DNA of 64,000 nt from Actinobaculum massiliense (GCF_001457435.1 NZ_LN881716.1:186001-250000); one strand, 5' to 3'. Shown: positions 35,321 to 45,092, counted from the first letter of the stretch. Made by a program: numbers and translations. The notes: generated from the letters alone by a model not told the origin.

Positions 35321-37828
35321 TTAGTTTTCGTCCGAGTTGGTCCGGGTACGGCGCCGACGGCGACCACCGCGGCTACCGCGCGACCCGCGGCTACCGCGAG
35401 TCGGACGGTCGGAATCGGAATTCTCGTCCTCGTCAGCTTCATCGGCGCTCTGCGCAGATTCAGCGCTCTCCGAGCTGTCGGTGCTATCGGCGGAATCCTC
35501 CGAGCGGTTCGAGTGCTTGCGGGTGCGCGAACGGCCCGAGCGCTTGCCGCGAGATTCGCGGCGGGCGTGGGATTCGTTGGAGTCCTCTGCGTCGTCGTTC
35601 TGCGAAGCCTCAGCATTTTCCGCTTCGGCTTCGTCGTCGGCCGTCACCGAAAGCGAGATCTTGCCGCGGTCGTCCACCTCGGTAATCTCGACCTCGACCT
35701 TGTCCCCCACGTTGAGCACATCTTCAACCTGCTCAATACGCTTGCCGCCGACGAGCCGGCGAATCTGCGAAATGTGGAGCAGGCCGTCGCGGCCCGGCGT
35801 TAGCGAGATGAAGGCGCCGAAGCTGGTGGTCTTGACAACCGTACCAACGTAGCGTTCGCCCACCTCGGGTAGCTGCGGATTGGCAATCGCGTTCACCTGA
35901 TCGCGGGCGGCCTCCGCAGACGGGCCATCGGTAGCGCCGATAAACACGGTGCCGTCTTCTTCGATGGTGATTTCCGCCCCGGTATCGTCCTGGATCTGGT
36001 TGATCATCTTGCCCTTCGGGCCAATGACCTCACCGATCTTATCGGCCGGGATCTGAACGGTAATAATGCGCGGAGCGGTCGGAGCCATCTCGTCCGGGCC
36101 ATCGATGGCCTCGTGCATTAGATCGAGGATCGCGATACGGGCATCGCGGGCCTGATCGAGCGCGGCGGAGAGAACATCGCCGGGGATTCCGTCGAGCTTG
36201 GTATCAAGTTGCAGAGCGGTGATGTAGTTCCGGGTTCCGGCAACCTTGAAGTCCATATCGCCCAACGCGTCTTCCGCACCGAGAATATCGGTGAGGGCCA
36301 CAAACTTGGCCTCGCCATCGATTTGTGCCGAGATTAGACCCATGGCAATACCGGCAACCGGCGCCTTGAGCGGAACGCCCGCGTTGAGCAGGGCCAGAGT
36401 CGAGGCGCAAACAGACGCCATGGAGGAGGAACCGTTCGAGCCCATGGTCTCGGAGACCTGGCGAATTGCGTACGGGAACTCCTCGCGGCCCGGCAGCTGG
36501 GACTCCAGCGCCATCTCGGCTAGGTGGCCGTGGCCAATCTCGCGGCGCTTGGGCGAACCCACGCGGCCCGTCTCACCGGTCGAGTAAGGCGGGAAGTTGT
36601 AGTGGTGCATGTAGCGCTTGGCCTTGATCGGCGAAAGGTTATCGAGCTGCTGCTCCATCTTGAGCATGTTCAGCGTGGTTACGCCGAGCACCTGAGTTTC
36701 GCCGCGCTGGAAAATTGCCGAGCCGTGAACGCGCGGGAGCACGCCTACCTGCGCGTAAATCGAACGGATATCGGCCGGGCCACGCCCATCCATACGCACG
36801 TTCTCGGTTAGCACGTGCTCGCGCATAACGCTCTTGAAGTTGGCGTTGACCGCTGCCGCCAGCGAGTCGGCGTCATCTTCCGCATCGAATGCGGCACCTT
36901 CCGCCTCGGTGAGCTCGGAAACAATCTGGTCGGTGAGCTCGTTGAGAGCCTCATCGCGCTCCTGCTTGTCCACAATCCCGAGGATCGTGTTGAAGCGATC
37001 GCCAATTTGCGTGGAAACGGCCTGGTACTGCTCCTCGGTGTAATCCGGGAAGATCGGGTACTCCGCGGTTTCCTTACCGCACTCGTTAATAAGCTGCTGC
37101 TGAGCTTCGCACAGGGTGCGGATAACCGGCTTGGCGGCCTCGATACCCTGCGAGACGATCTCTTCGGTCGGCGCGATGCCGCCCGAGGCAATGTTCTCCT
37201 CGGCATTCTCCGGCGCCTGCGCCTCAATGGTGGTAATTGCGACGTCGTCGCCCACCACGCGGCCGGCAATGTCCATGGAGAAGGTGGCGCGCGCATTCTC
37301 GGAATAGCGCGGGAAGGCGACCCACTGACCGTCAATCAGCGCGATGCGGGTGCCGCCCACCGGACCGGAGAACGGAAGATCGGAAAGCGAAGTAGAAAGC
37401 GAAGCAGCGTTAATCGCCAGAACGTCGTAGGCATCATCCGGGGCAACGGTCAGGACCGTGGCCACAATCTGCACCTCGTTACGCATCCCCTTCTTGAACA
37501 GGGGGCGCAGCGGGCGATCGATAATGCGGCAAGCCAGGATGGCGTCGGTGGACGGCCGGCCTTCGCGGCGGAAGAAGCTTCCGGGAATGCGGCCGGCGGC
37601 GTACTGACGCTCTTCCACGTCAACCGTCAGCGGGAAGAAGTCAAAGTGCTCCTTCGGCGACTTCGACGCCGTAGTGGCAGACAGAACAGTGGTTTCGCCA
37701 TCCAGATAGGCCAGCGCGCTACCCGAAGCCTGCTGGGCAAGCAGACCGGTTTCAAAGCGAATGGTGCGCTTGCCGAAATCGCCGTTATCGATAACGGCTT
37801 CGACAGAGTGAATATTAGGACCCTCCAC
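35321..37828 (-). CDS. pnp: Polyribonucleotide nucleotidyltransferase (PNPase)
   Basis: 835-residue phosphorolytic 3'-exoribonuclease: two RNase PH domains, helical linker, KH ([21 protein letters not shown]) and S1 ([22 protein letters not shown]) domains. Beyond S1 is a disordered tail of about 95 residues, first Asp/Glu/Ser-rich, then ending in basic [17 protein letters not shown], likely an RNA- or partner-binding tail. Start GTG 37828 with GGAGG upstream. Follows rpsO, as in most bacteria. Confidence 0.97.
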   Translation of the reverse strand: MEGPNIHSVEAVIDNGDFGKRTIRFETGLLAQQASGSALAYLDGETTVLSATTASKSPKEHFDFFPLTVDVEERQYAAGRIPGSFFRREGRPSTDAILACRIIDRPLRPLFKKGMRNEVQIVATVLTVAPDDAYDVLAINAASLSTSLSDLPFSGPVGGTRIALIDGQWVAFPRYSENARATFSMDIAGRVVGDDVAITTIEAQAPENAEENIASGGIAPTEEIVSQGIEAAKPVIRTLCEAQQQLINECGKETAEYPIFPDYTEEQYQAVSTQIGDRFNTILGIVDKQERDEALNELTDQIVSELTEAEGAAFDAEDDADSLAAAVNANFKSVMREHVLTENVRMDGRGPADIRSIYAQVGVLPRVHGSAIFQRGETQVLGVTTLNMLKMEQQLDNLSPIKAKRYMHHYNFPPYSTGETGRVGSPKRREIGHGHLAEMALESQLPGREEFPYAIRQVSETMGSNGSSSMASVCASTLALLNAGVPLKAPVAGIAMGLISAQIDGEAKFVALTDILGAEDALGDMDFKVAGTRNYITALQLDTKLDGIPGDVLSAALDQARDARIAILDLMHEAIDGPDEMAPTAPRIITVQIPADKIGEVIGPKGKMINQIQDDTGAEITIEEDGTVFIGATDGPSAEAARDQVNAIANPQLPEVGERYVGTVVKTTSFGAFISLTPGRDGLLHISQIRRLVGGKRIEQVEDVLNVGDKVEVEITEVDDRGKISLSVTADDEAEAENAEASQNDDAEDSNESHARRESRGKRSGRSRTRKHSNRSEDSADSTDSSESAESAQSADEADEDENSDSDRPTRGSRGSRGSRGGRRRRRTRTNSDEN

Positions 37829-38124
37829 GGGACCTCCTTGTTATTCTCGTGCCCCTCGCGCGGCCGTCAGTGAGCACCCACGGAAAACCTCGCGCCACCT
37901 CATCGCGCGCCAGCCTTCCGGAAGCCTTCACCGAAGACCACACGGGACAACCTATTTTCTTAGCTTATTTTCACGTGGAGGCAGCGCCTCCGGTATTTCC
38001 ATGGCCGCGGTTTCGAACGCGGTGCGCCAAGAGCGCGTAGCGCCGTCTCGCCTCAGCGGCGAAAGCGCGCGGCCCGTTCTAAGCGTAAGCGATTTAGCTC
38101 GAATATTGCTTGGAACATGAGCAA
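37829..38124. other. Intergenic region between rpsO and pnp
   Basis: With the rpsO terminator this gap is 333 bp and has no coding potential. It holds the pnp promoter and leader. A hairpin GGAGGC-AGC-GCCTCC (37977-37991) lies about 150 bp upstream of the pnp start; pnp leaders in other bacteria contain processed hairpins used in autoregulation, so this one is a candidate. Confidence 0.45.
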
Positions 38125-38151
38125 AGCGGCTCGGATTTTCTCCGAGCCGCT
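38125..38151 (-). terminator. Terminator of rpsO
   Basis: Perfect 11-bp stem AGCGGCTCGGA / TCCGAGCCGCT with a five-base loop, ten bases past the rpsO stop, followed on the minus strand by TTTGCTC. Confidence 0.8.
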
Positions 38152-38161
38152 CCCTTTTCGT

Positions 38162-38431
38162 CTATCGGCGTAGGCCGAGACGAGCGATCAAAGAACGGTA
38201 GCGTTCAATGTCTTCATCAGCAAGGTAGCTGAGGAGGCGACGACGCTGACCGATCAGAAGCATCAGACCACGACGCGAGTGGTGATCGTGGATATTGGTG
38301 CGGAAGTGCTCCGTCAGCTGCTTGATGCGGGCCGAAAGCAGGGCTACCTGCACCTCGGGCGAACCGGTGTCACCCTCGTGGGTCGCGTATTCGGCGATGA
38401 TCTGCTGCTTTTCTTCAGGCTTGAGGGCCAT
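38162..38431 (-). CDS. rpsO: Ribosomal protein S15
   Basis: 89 residues, standard S15 length, with [33 protein letters not shown] and the C-terminal RLGLRR. Binds 16S rRNA in the platform. AAGGAG seven bases before ATG. Confidence 0.98.
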   Translation of the reverse strand: MALKPEEKQQIIAEYATHEGDTGSPEVQVALLSARIKQLTEHFRTNIHDHHSRRGLMLLIGQRRRLLSYLADEDIERYRSLIARLGLRR

Positions 38432-38668
38432 ACGATTCTCCTTATATATCCGTTGCGCGGAGCTCCGGGGCCTTTTCTCCCGGGCATGACGCTACCGCGG
38501 CCGATCTACGGCAAGCGTCTACTTTACCATTGCCCGGCGTACCGCGCCTGTGGCACCTCTCGCATTCGCTGGCCGCTCCACGACTCGCCATGCCCGGACT
38601 CGGGGCTCCCGCCCCGCTCGCGTGCGAGGCCCGGCCGCTCACCGGACCTTTCGGCACCGCTCCCCCGC

Positions 38669-39661
38669 CTACGACGCCGTCACTTTATTCGGCTCGACCC
38701 TCCCGGCTGGCGGTACGCCGAGCGTATCCGCCGTGGCCAGCAGATCTTTGTCCATTTGTGCTAACAACGCCTCGACCGAATCCAGTTTCAACATGGGACG
38801 CAGGTAAGAGACAAATTCAATGGCGATCTCCTCACCGTAAAGATTGAGGTCGTAGCGCCCCAGGACGTGCGCCTCCACCGTGCGAGTTTCGCCGTCGAAC
38901 TGCGGATTCGTTCCCACCGAAATAGCGGCGGGGAGATACTCGGTGGCGGTTGTGCCCGCCACTTTCCTCACCAGCCACCCGGCATAGACGCCGTCGGCCG
39001 GCACCTCCCCTAAGCCGTCCCCCGAGAGGTTAGCGGTTGGAAATCCGAGCGTGCGACCGCGCGCTGCGCCATGCTCAACGGTGCCGCGAATCCGGTGCGG
39101 ACGTCCGAGGATTTTCGCGGCACGCGCCACGTCGCCCTTCTCCAGTAAGGCTCGCACTCCGGTCGATGACCAGCGCTCCCCATCCTCGTCACATCGGTCG
39201 CAGATTACCTCGACCTCGATACCCGCCTCGCCACCGAGCTGGCGCAAAAGCGCCGCGTCTCCCTCGTTTCCGCGCCCGAAACGCGCGTCTTCTCCGACGA
39301 CGACGACGCCCGCGTGCAAATCGCCGGCGAGTTGCTTACGCACGAATTCGGCCGCGGTGGCCCGCGCGTAATCAAGCGTGTAATGCTGCACGAACACCGC
39401 ATCCACCCCGGTGGCCTCAATGCGATTGAGGCGCTCTTCGAGCGTGGCAATGAGGTGAACGTGCTGGCCCGGGCGATGTACATTCGCGGGATGCGGGTCA
39501 AAGGTGAGCACCACGGCCGGCCACTCGCGTTCGCCGGCAATTTCAACCACGCGTCGCAAAATTGCGTGGTGGCCGCGATGTACCCCGTCAAAAACCCCAA
39601 ATGTTACGACGGTCCGGGAAAGGTCCGCCGGAATGTCAGCCGAATTTCGCCAAATCTGCAC
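38669..39661 (-). CDS. ribF: Bifunctional riboflavin kinase/FMN adenylyltransferase
   Basis: 330 residues making FMN and FAD. N-terminal adenylyltransferase domain: FGVFDGVHRGHHAIL (HxGH-type) and GEDARFGRGNEGD. C-terminal riboflavin kinase: RIRGTVEHGAARGRTLGFPTANL (PTAN motif). GTG start at 39661 has no ribosome site but TAGTAT lies six bases ahead, so it may be a leaderless start. Begins 23 bp after the osmC stop. Confidence 0.95.
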   Translation of the reverse strand: MQIWRNSADIPADLSRTVVTFGVFDGVHRGHHAILRRVVEIAGEREWPAVVLTFDPHPANVHRPGQHVHLIATLEERLNRIEATGVDAVFVQHYTLDYARATAAEFVRKQLAGDLHAGVVVVGEDARFGRGNEGDAALLRQLGGEAGIEVEVICDRCDEDGERWSSTGVRALLEKGDVARAAKILGRPHRIRGTVEHGAARGRTLGFPTANLSGDGLGEVPADGVYAGWLVRKVAGTTATEYLPAAISVGTNPQFDGETRTVEAHVLGRYDLNLYGEEIAIEFVSYLRPMLKLDSVEALLAQMDKDLLATADTLGVPPAGRVEPNKVTAS

Positions 39662-39684
39662 CCGGTAATACTAGCGGAGCCTAG

Positions 39685-40125
39685 CTACGCTAACTCTGCT
39701 GAAAGCGTGATTTCGCCCGAACCGCCCGCAAAGAAACGTGAAACCGGGCAGATATTCTTCGCTTCTTTGGCGATCTCCTGGAATTTCGACTCCTCGATAT
39801 CTGCCACGGTGGCGCGAACGACGAGCTTATCTTCCACGATGGTGGGAACCCCATCGACCTCGGCCAGCTTAATCAAGGACGTCACCTCGATTTTCTGGGG
39901 CTCGGTGCCGTTCTCGGTCAAAAGCCCGGCGAGTTGCATCGAGTAGCACGAGGCGTGCGCGGCGGCGATGAGCTCCTCCGGGCTCGTCATTCCGTCCGGC
40001 TCTTCGGTGCGCGAGGCCCAGGTGGTTTTTTGGCCGTTGAGGGCCGCCGAGGATGAATCGAGAATTTCACCCGACCCGGCTTCCAGCGTTCCGGTCCAAA
40101 CATTCGTTGCTTCGCGAGTGGCCAT
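39685..40125 (-). CDS. OsmC-family peroxide reductase
   Basis: 146 residues. Two redox cysteines in the positions of OsmC/Ohr proteins: HASCYSMQLAG and ICPVSRFFAG, with the conserved SPEELIAAAHASC block. These enzymes reduce organic hydroperoxides using dithiols. GGAGG lies seven bases before ATG 40125. It complements the AhpCF pair elsewhere in the window. Sits between ribF and a divergent macrodomain gene, inserted in the usual ribF-truB order. Confidence 0.92.
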   Translation of the reverse strand: MATREATNVWTGTLEAGSGEILDSSSAALNGQKTTWASRTEEPDGMTSPEELIAAAHASCYSMQLAGLLTENGTEPQKIEVTSLIKLAEVDGVPTIVEDKLVVRATVADIEESKFQEIAKEAKNICPVSRFFAGGSGEITLSAELA

Positions 40126-40312
40126 TGCATTCCTCCATAGCTTTGCAAAATTGAGTGTTTCAAACACCGAGTTTTCGGTGCCCGAACCATCACCCAGTGT
40201 TTCACTATGACCCGAATCACTCAACACAAGAGATCGCGATTGCGCGCCCGGCAAAAGCGGCAATCGCGCACCACGCTAACTTCCCACCAAACGCAGGCCG
40301 TAGAGTAAAAAC

Positions 40313-40828
40313 ATGGCCGGCGATATTAGCTTGATTTCTGGGGACATTACCGAACTGCGCGTGGATGCCATCGTCAACGCCGCGAACTCAAGCCTTCTGG
40401 GCGGGGGCGGAGTCGACGGCGCAATTCACCGGGCCGCCGGGCCTGAGCTTTTGGCCGAATGCAGGCAAATTCGGCGCACGCGCTATCCGGAAGGACTCCC
40501 CGTTGGCGAGGCGGTAGTGACGGGCGCATATCAGCTCCCGTGCCGCTGGGTCATTCACACTGTTGGCCCCAACCGAAACATTGGTCAAACCGATCCGCGC
40601 TTATTGGCCAGCGCTTTACGCAATTCCCTGGCGGAGGCGTACGGCGTCGGCGCATGCTCTCTTGCCTTCCCCGCCATCTCAGGTGGGGTTTACGGCTGGA
40701 ATATGGAGGAGGTAGCCCGCATTGGACTGAACGTTGCGCTTGAAGATCCGGGCGAAATGGAGATTACGTTTTGCCTTTTTGGCAGCTCCGCTCTCGATGT
40801 ATGGAAGCGGGTAGCCGCGCGGCTGTAA
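40313..40828 (+). CDS. Macrodomain protein, O-acetyl-ADP-ribose deacetylase-like
   Basis: 171-residue stand-alone macrodomain of the YmdB/MacroD type. ADP-ribose contacts: VDAIVNAANSSLLGGGGVDGAIH, GEAVVTGAYQLPCRWVIHTVGP and the diphosphate loop SGGVYGWNMEE. Such enzymes remove ADP-ribose from acidic residues or deacetylate OAADPr. Together with the ADP-ribosylglycohydrolase at 23097-24143 the window encodes two ADP-ribose-processing enzymes, though 16 kb apart. Confidence 0.93.
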   Translation: MAGDISLISGDITELRVDAIVNAANSSLLGGGGVDGAIHRAAGPELLAECRQIRRTRYPEGLPVGEAVVTGAYQLPCRWVIHTVGPNRNIGQTDPRLLASALRNSLAEAYGVGACSLAFPAISGGVYGWNMEEVARIGLNVALEDPGEMEITFCLFGSSALDVWKRVAARL

Positions 40829-40914
40829 CGGAGTGGCGCCGCAGAGGAAATTGTCCCGGGGCGGGGATAGCGCCGTGATGGCAGCAAAGCCAGGACGCTA
40901 CCACCTGCAAAAAA

Positions 40915-40946
40915 GTCTGGGCCCAATCATCGGATTGAACCCAGAC
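40915..40946. terminator. Bidirectional terminator
   Basis: GTCTGGG / CCCAGAC stem with an inner CAAT/ATTG pairing, flanked by AAAAAA on the left and CTTTTT on the right. On the minus strand it ends TTTTTTGC. It serves the macrodomain gene and the DUF981 operon, which converge. Confidence 0.9.
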
Positions 40947-40972
40947 CTTTTTCAGACTAGAGAATCGGAGTT

Positions 40973-41656
40973 TTAGCCGGCCGGAGGGAAGAACCCGACG
41001 TGGCTGTAGAACACCGTGAAGGAGAGGAAGCACCACAGCACGCCGCAACCCCAGGTAATGAGGGTTGCAACTCGCGCCACGTGCTTGTTCTCCGGGGCGA
41101 AGGGCGAAAGCATGGCGGCAACGCCGGTGCCCATGTAGAGCATCATCATCAGGAGCGGCTCCATCAGTGAGCCGGCCAGCAAGCGCGCGATCGGCTCGGT
41201 GTCCGGCGGACGCCACATACCGAAGTGCATTCCAGCAATTCCGAAGAACACCAGACCAATGCCGCCAATTGCGCCCACGTAGAGGATCGGGCGAAGGGTG
41301 GCAACCAGATCGAACTCGCGGTCCCCGCGGTCAGCGGCGCGCTCGGCGTGAACGATCGCACTACCGGCAATGAAGGTCAGAATGCCGAAGAAGGCGGCAG
41401 GCTCACCGAAGGTGATGTTGTCAACCGCACAACAGAAAGCCCCATCGATCTGAGCCAGAGGCCAGGTGAGCATCATGTGAATTCCGGCAATACCCAGGAA
41501 CGCACCAAGACCAATGAACATATAGCCCCAACCCGCCACGGTGCGGCGATTCGGCCGGGAGGCCGCCCGCACGAAAAGCGGAACCATGACCATAATTGCG
41601 CCGGCAACCAGCGCCATCATGGTGTTATAAGTAACACCTTGCATCAAAATACTCAT
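40973..41656 (-). CDS. DUF981-like multi-pass membrane protein
   Basis: 227 residues with about seven membrane segments. Pattern elements GWGYMFIGLGAFLGIAGIHMMLTWPL, CAVDNITFGEPAAFFG and GMHFGMWRPPDTEP fit the DUF981 family of unknown function, which has conserved His and Asn/Glu in the membrane. ATG 41656 has GGGGAG ahead and overlaps the upstream gene by four bases (ATGA). Confidence 0.72.
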   Translation of the reverse strand: MSILMQGVTYNTMMALVAGAIMVMVPLFVRAASRPNRRTVAGWGYMFIGLGAFLGIAGIHMMLTWPLAQIDGAFCCAVDNITFGEPAAFFGILTFIAGSAIVHAERAADRGDREFDLVATLRPILYVGAIGGIGLVFFGIAGMHFGMWRPPDTEPIARLLAGSLMEPLLMMMLYMGTGVAAMLSPFAPENKHVARVATLITWGCGVLWCFLSFTVFYSHVGFFPPAG

Positions 41657-41964
41657 TGCCGCTCCCCCAAAATTCCTTGACGGACCGAAAGGAGAGCGAT
41701 GCAGATTCCGCCGGTGAGGCACCAGCTGAGAGCACCGAGATCCTGCCCGGTATCACCGGTGGCGGTGACCCAGAAAATGATCCCAACAATAATTCCAACA
41801 GCAAGAACCGCCCAAACAATCTTTGAAATCAAAGACGCCCACTTATAAGCGGCTACATCTTCCAGGTCCCGTGGGAGACCTGTAAAGTCATCAACTTCTT
41901 TCATACGGTCATGATAAACCTTTTTTGTAGTTTGGGACACAGAAGTAGAAGAAGTATCAATCAT
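41653..41964 (-). CDS. Small two-helix membrane protein
   Basis: 103 residues from ATG 41964 (AGAAGAG ahead), with a polar N-terminal third and two membrane helices (IVWAVLAVGIIVGIIFWV; LSWCLTGGICIALLSV). Overlaps the DUF981-like gene by ATGA, so the two are translated together and may form a complex. No family recognised; a shorter start at 41904 is possible. Confidence 0.65.
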   Translation of the reverse strand: MIDTSSTSVSQTTKKVYHDRMKEVDDFTGLPRDLEDVAAYKWASLISKIVWAVLAVGIIVGIIFWVTATGDTGQDLGALSWCLTGGICIALLSVRQGILGERQ

Positions 41965-42183
41965 TGGCACTCTTCTTAATTCTTTCCCCACACGTCGCCG
42001 ACCCGGAAGCGCTCCAACCTTTCGGCTCTATAAAGCGGTTTCCCTTCTCCGGGCACCGTCTGGCGATCATGCAATATTCAGCTGTTGAAATTTCGACACG
42101 CGGGCACCAAAACCACTACCGCTTGGATATCCCCGCCGATTGAGAGTCCCTATCGGATAAGCATCGCTACGGGTCAGGCATCC

Positions 42184-43200
42184 CTACCGGTTGAATACCA
42201 CGGTGGGCCCAATTTGGTCCCCGCGGCGCACCCCAATTGCCACCAGGTCATCCTCTCCGCACACCAGCGCCACCGGAAAATCACTCGCCTCTCGGTCAAT
42301 AAACTGCCCGTGGCGAAGTAAATCGGCCTCGGCGGCCGAAACACTCAGCGCCGGCAAAGCAAGTTGTGCCGCGGCGGCGAGCGGAATTACCGAAAGGGTT
42401 CCGTCTTCTCGCACCTGCGCCGCTAGCTCCTCCATGGTGCGGGCCGCTTCCAAGCCAAACTGCCCCACTCGGGTCCGGCGCAGAGCGCTCATCAGCCCCG
42501 CGCTACCGGCCAGGCCGCCCGCATCTCGGGCAATCGCGCGCACGTAAGTCCCCGAGGAGCACGTCACCTCGACGTCGACGTCGGCAACTTCCACCTCGCG
42601 CCCCTCAACTTCTTGGGTAGCGGGTCGTAGGTCACCGCAGCGAGCCACGCGAGCAATAAATACTTCATTGGCCGCCAGCTCTACTGCTTCTCCCGCGCGC
42701 GCCAAATCATAGGCGCGCCGCCCGGCAACCTTCTTCGCCGAATAAATACTCGGAACCTGGCTGGTGGAGCCGGTAAGCGTGGCGAAGGCGCGATCAACCT
42801 CGGCCTCTCCGCCGGAAAACCCGGGAGCGCTCATAACTTTCCCGGTGGAGTCTTCGGTATCCGTTCCCACTCCGAAGCGGAAGGTCGCCGAATAATCCTT
42901 ATCCGCTCCGCTGAGGTAGGTCAGAAGTTTCGTTGCCGCCCCCACGCCGATAACCAAGATTCCGGTGGCCATGGGATCGAGGGTTCCGGCATGGCCCACC
43001 TTTCGCGTCCCCGCTAGGCGCCGCATGGCGCCTACGACGTCGTGCGAGGTAACTCCGGCAGGTTTATCGACGATCACGATTCCGCTAGCGGATTCTTGCC
43101 CGCGCGGAAGATCGCCCCACGGCATCTCGCGGCGCGCGAAGGGCCGGGCGCTCGTGTCCCGGCCCTTGCCCCGCGAACTCTTAGCGGGTTGCGAGCTCAT
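42184..43200 (-). CDS. truB: tRNA pseudouridine(55) synthase TruB
   Basis: 338 residues. Catalytic Asp75 in GHAGTLDPMATGIL; conserved VDKPAGVTSHDVV, KDYSATFRFG and CSSGTYVRAIARDAGG. Makes Psi55 in the T loop of tRNAs. Has a basic N-terminal extension of about 35 residues. Its start overlaps the end of brnQ by 20 bp. Confidence 0.96.
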   Translation of the reverse strand: MSSQPAKSSRGKGRDTSARPFARREMPWGDLPRGQESASGIVIVDKPAGVTSHDVVGAMRRLAGTRKVGHAGTLDPMATGILVIGVGAATKLLTYLSGADKDYSATFRFGVGTDTEDSTGKVMSAPGFSGGEAEVDRAFATLTGSTSQVPSIYSAKKVAGRRAYDLARAGEAVELAANEVFIARVARCGDLRPATQEVEGREVEVADVDVEVTCSSGTYVRAIARDAGGLAGSAGLMSALRRTRVGQFGLEAARTMEELAAQVREDGTLSVIPLAAAAQLALPALSVSAAEADLLRHGQFIDREASDFPVALVCGEDDLVAIGVRRGDQIGPTVVFNR

Positions 43201-44605
43201 TGACGCTCGTTTCCGCCGCTACGGGCGCTTTGGTCTCTTCGATCTCATGCAAACCGAAGCGCTTCTGCGCGGCGTCGATCGCGAACCCAATGACCAAGGC
43301 AACCGCCGCCGGCGCCGCGAACGGAAGGTGGGCAGACCCCAGAGGGAAAGCGTCAAGCACGTCGCGCAAAGGGGCGAAAACGGCCAGATTCGTTGCCCAA
43401 AGAGCCTCGAACAGCGAGACGAAACCCGCCACCCACGCGGTGAGGCGATAGGTCCAGTAGAGGCGACCGGGAAGGAAAATATCCATGATCGTCACCAGGA
43501 CCAGGCACACGGCCACCGGATAAATCAGCTGATTCACCGGCATAATGAGGCTGAGGATCTGGTCCAGGCCCAGGTTGGACAGCGCGAGGGCAATCGCCAC
43601 CTGGCCCAGAAGCATGGTGCGATAGGGAACGTTCGGCCAGTAGCTACGGAAGAACGCCGTGGAGGCCGTGAGCAGACCGGTCGAGGTGGTCAGGCAGGCC
43701 AGAATGGCGATCACGCCGAAGAGCACCTGCCCGGCGGTGCCGTAGAACTGCTGGGCGACCCCGGACAGCGCCTCTGCGCCGTTTCCGTAGCCGTCGCCGG
43801 CAACGCGGGTACCGATCGCGCACAGGCCCACGTACACGATGGCAAGGAAGGCACCGGCTACCAGACCCGCCGCACCGGTGGCGCGGAAGGACGAACGCTG
43901 GCTAGCAAAGCCCTCGTGCCGCAAAGCACCCACGATAACCAAACCGAAAACGAAGGAAGCCAGGGCGTCCATGGTGAAGTATCCTTCGAGCAGACCTGCC
44001 GCCACCGGATTTGCCGCGTACTTGACTTCCGGGGCGTTGCCGACCGGCATCAGCTTCACCACCACCGTCACCACCAGCACCGCCATCAGAACGAGGAGCG
44101 CGGGAGTGAGGATCGAGCCAATGCGTCGCACAACCTCGCTAGGCCGCAGAACGATGACGTAAGTAACGATGAAGAAAATCAGCGAGTAAACCGCCAGCCA
44201 CACCCCACCGTTGCTCTGCGCCGCCGGGATCACGGGCGCGATCGCCATCTCGTAGGAAACCGCCGCCACGCGCGGCACCGCGTAAAACATTCCGGTGGTC
44301 AGGAAAATCGCGAAGAGAAGCACGGTTCCGGGGATTTTTCCGATGCGTTCGGCTACTTCGCGGGGTGTTCCATCTTTCGACGACGACGCCGCAAACAGCG
44401 CGAGGACCGGGAGTACAACTCCCGTACCAATGAATCCGAGGACCGCCGACTTTGCTGCGGTACCGGCTCCAATTCCCATCATGACCGGGAAAATGAGGTT
44501 CCCGGCACCAAAGAACATGGCGAAAAGTGCCAGGCCGGTGACCAAAATCTTTTTGGTCTTGGCGCCCGGCGTCAAAATAATTTCGTTCGTGGTTGTATCG
44601 CTCAT
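43181..44605 (-). CDS. brnQ: Branched-chain amino acid transporter BrnQ
   Basis: 474 residues, twelve hydrophobic segments, LIVCS family (cation-coupled Leu/Ile/Val uptake). Characteristic LALFAMFFGAGNLIFPVMMG at the first helix, then KIPGTVLLFAIFLTTGMFYAVPR. It overlaps rbfA upstream by four bases (ATGA) and truB downstream by 20 bp, so it is embedded in the translation operon in place of the usual DHH-family phosphoesterase gene. Codon composition looks like its neighbours. Confidence 0.94.
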   Translation of the reverse strand: MSDTTTNEIILTPGAKTKKILVTGLALFAMFFGAGNLIFPVMMGIGAGTAAKSAVLGFIGTGVVLPVLALFAASSSKDGTPREVAERIGKIPGTVLLFAIFLTTGMFYAVPRVAAVSYEMAIAPVIPAAQSNGGVWLAVYSLIFFIVTYVIVLRPSEVVRRIGSILTPALLVLMAVLVVTVVVKLMPVGNAPEVKYAANPVAAGLLEGYFTMDALASFVFGLVIVGALRHEGFASQRSSFRATGAAGLVAGAFLAIVYVGLCAIGTRVAGDGYGNGAEALSGVAQQFYGTAGQVLFGVIAILACLTTSTGLLTASTAFFRSYWPNVPYRTMLLGQVAIALALSNLGLDQILSLIMPVNQLIYPVAVCLVLVTIMDIFLPGRLYWTYRLTAWVAGFVSLFEALWATNLAVFAPLRDVLDAFPLGSAHLPFAAPAAVALVIGFAIDAAQKRFGLHEIEETKAPVAAETSVNELATR

Positions 44606-45069
44606 CGTTCTTCCGCTGATTCTGTATCGGAGGAGCCCTCGTGCTCTGCGGGCTCCTGGCTAGAGCTGGTCCGGTACGGATCTTCCCCGCCGGCGTATTC
44701 GCTACCGCGCTGAGCGGCGAGTTCGGCGTCGCGGCGCCGCGCAGCATCGAGGACGTCCTCAAAAGAACGCGCTGCTTCCGGAAGGTTATCCACCTCAAAT
44801 TCAATCGTCGGGGTGAGGCGCAGACCAAGTTGCTTTCCAACTTCGCTGCGAATCACGCCCTTCGCGGCATTGAGGCCACGCTCGGCGGCAACCTGGCGTT
44901 CTTCCCCGTGGGCGGTGAAATACACCGTGGCTTGCTGAAGATCGCCGGTAACTCGAGCGTCAGTAATCGTTACTAGTTCGAGCCTCGGATCCTTGAGTTT
45001 GCCACCAAGCATCCCAGCTACGATTTGCTGGATGCGCTTGGCAACTCTATCCGCGCGGGGATTTACCAT
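44602..45069 (-). CDS. rbfA: Ribosome-binding factor A
   Basis: 155 residues. KH-type fold of RbfA: RVAKRIQQIVAGML, DPRLELVTITDARVTGDLQQATVYF and LRLTPTIEFEVD. Needed for 30S maturation. An acidic tail of about 50 residues follows the domain. AGGAG six bases before ATG. Separated from infB by 246 bp with hairpins. Confidence 0.96.
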   Translation of the reverse strand: MVNPRADRVAKRIQQIVAGMLGGKLKDPRLELVTITDARVTGDLQQATVYFTAHGEERQVAAERGLNAAKGVIRSEVGKQLGLRLTPTIEFEVDNLPEAARSFEDVLDAARRRDAELAAQRGSEYAGGEDPYRTSSSQEPAEHEGSSDTESAEER

Positions 45070-45092
45070 AATGTTCTCCTCGTAAATCTTTT

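Noticed and set aside
42965-44713. Long plus-strand open frame opposite truB-brnQ
   Set aside because: Low-complexity Arg/His/Asn-rich translation that mirrors the hydrophobic brnQ codons.
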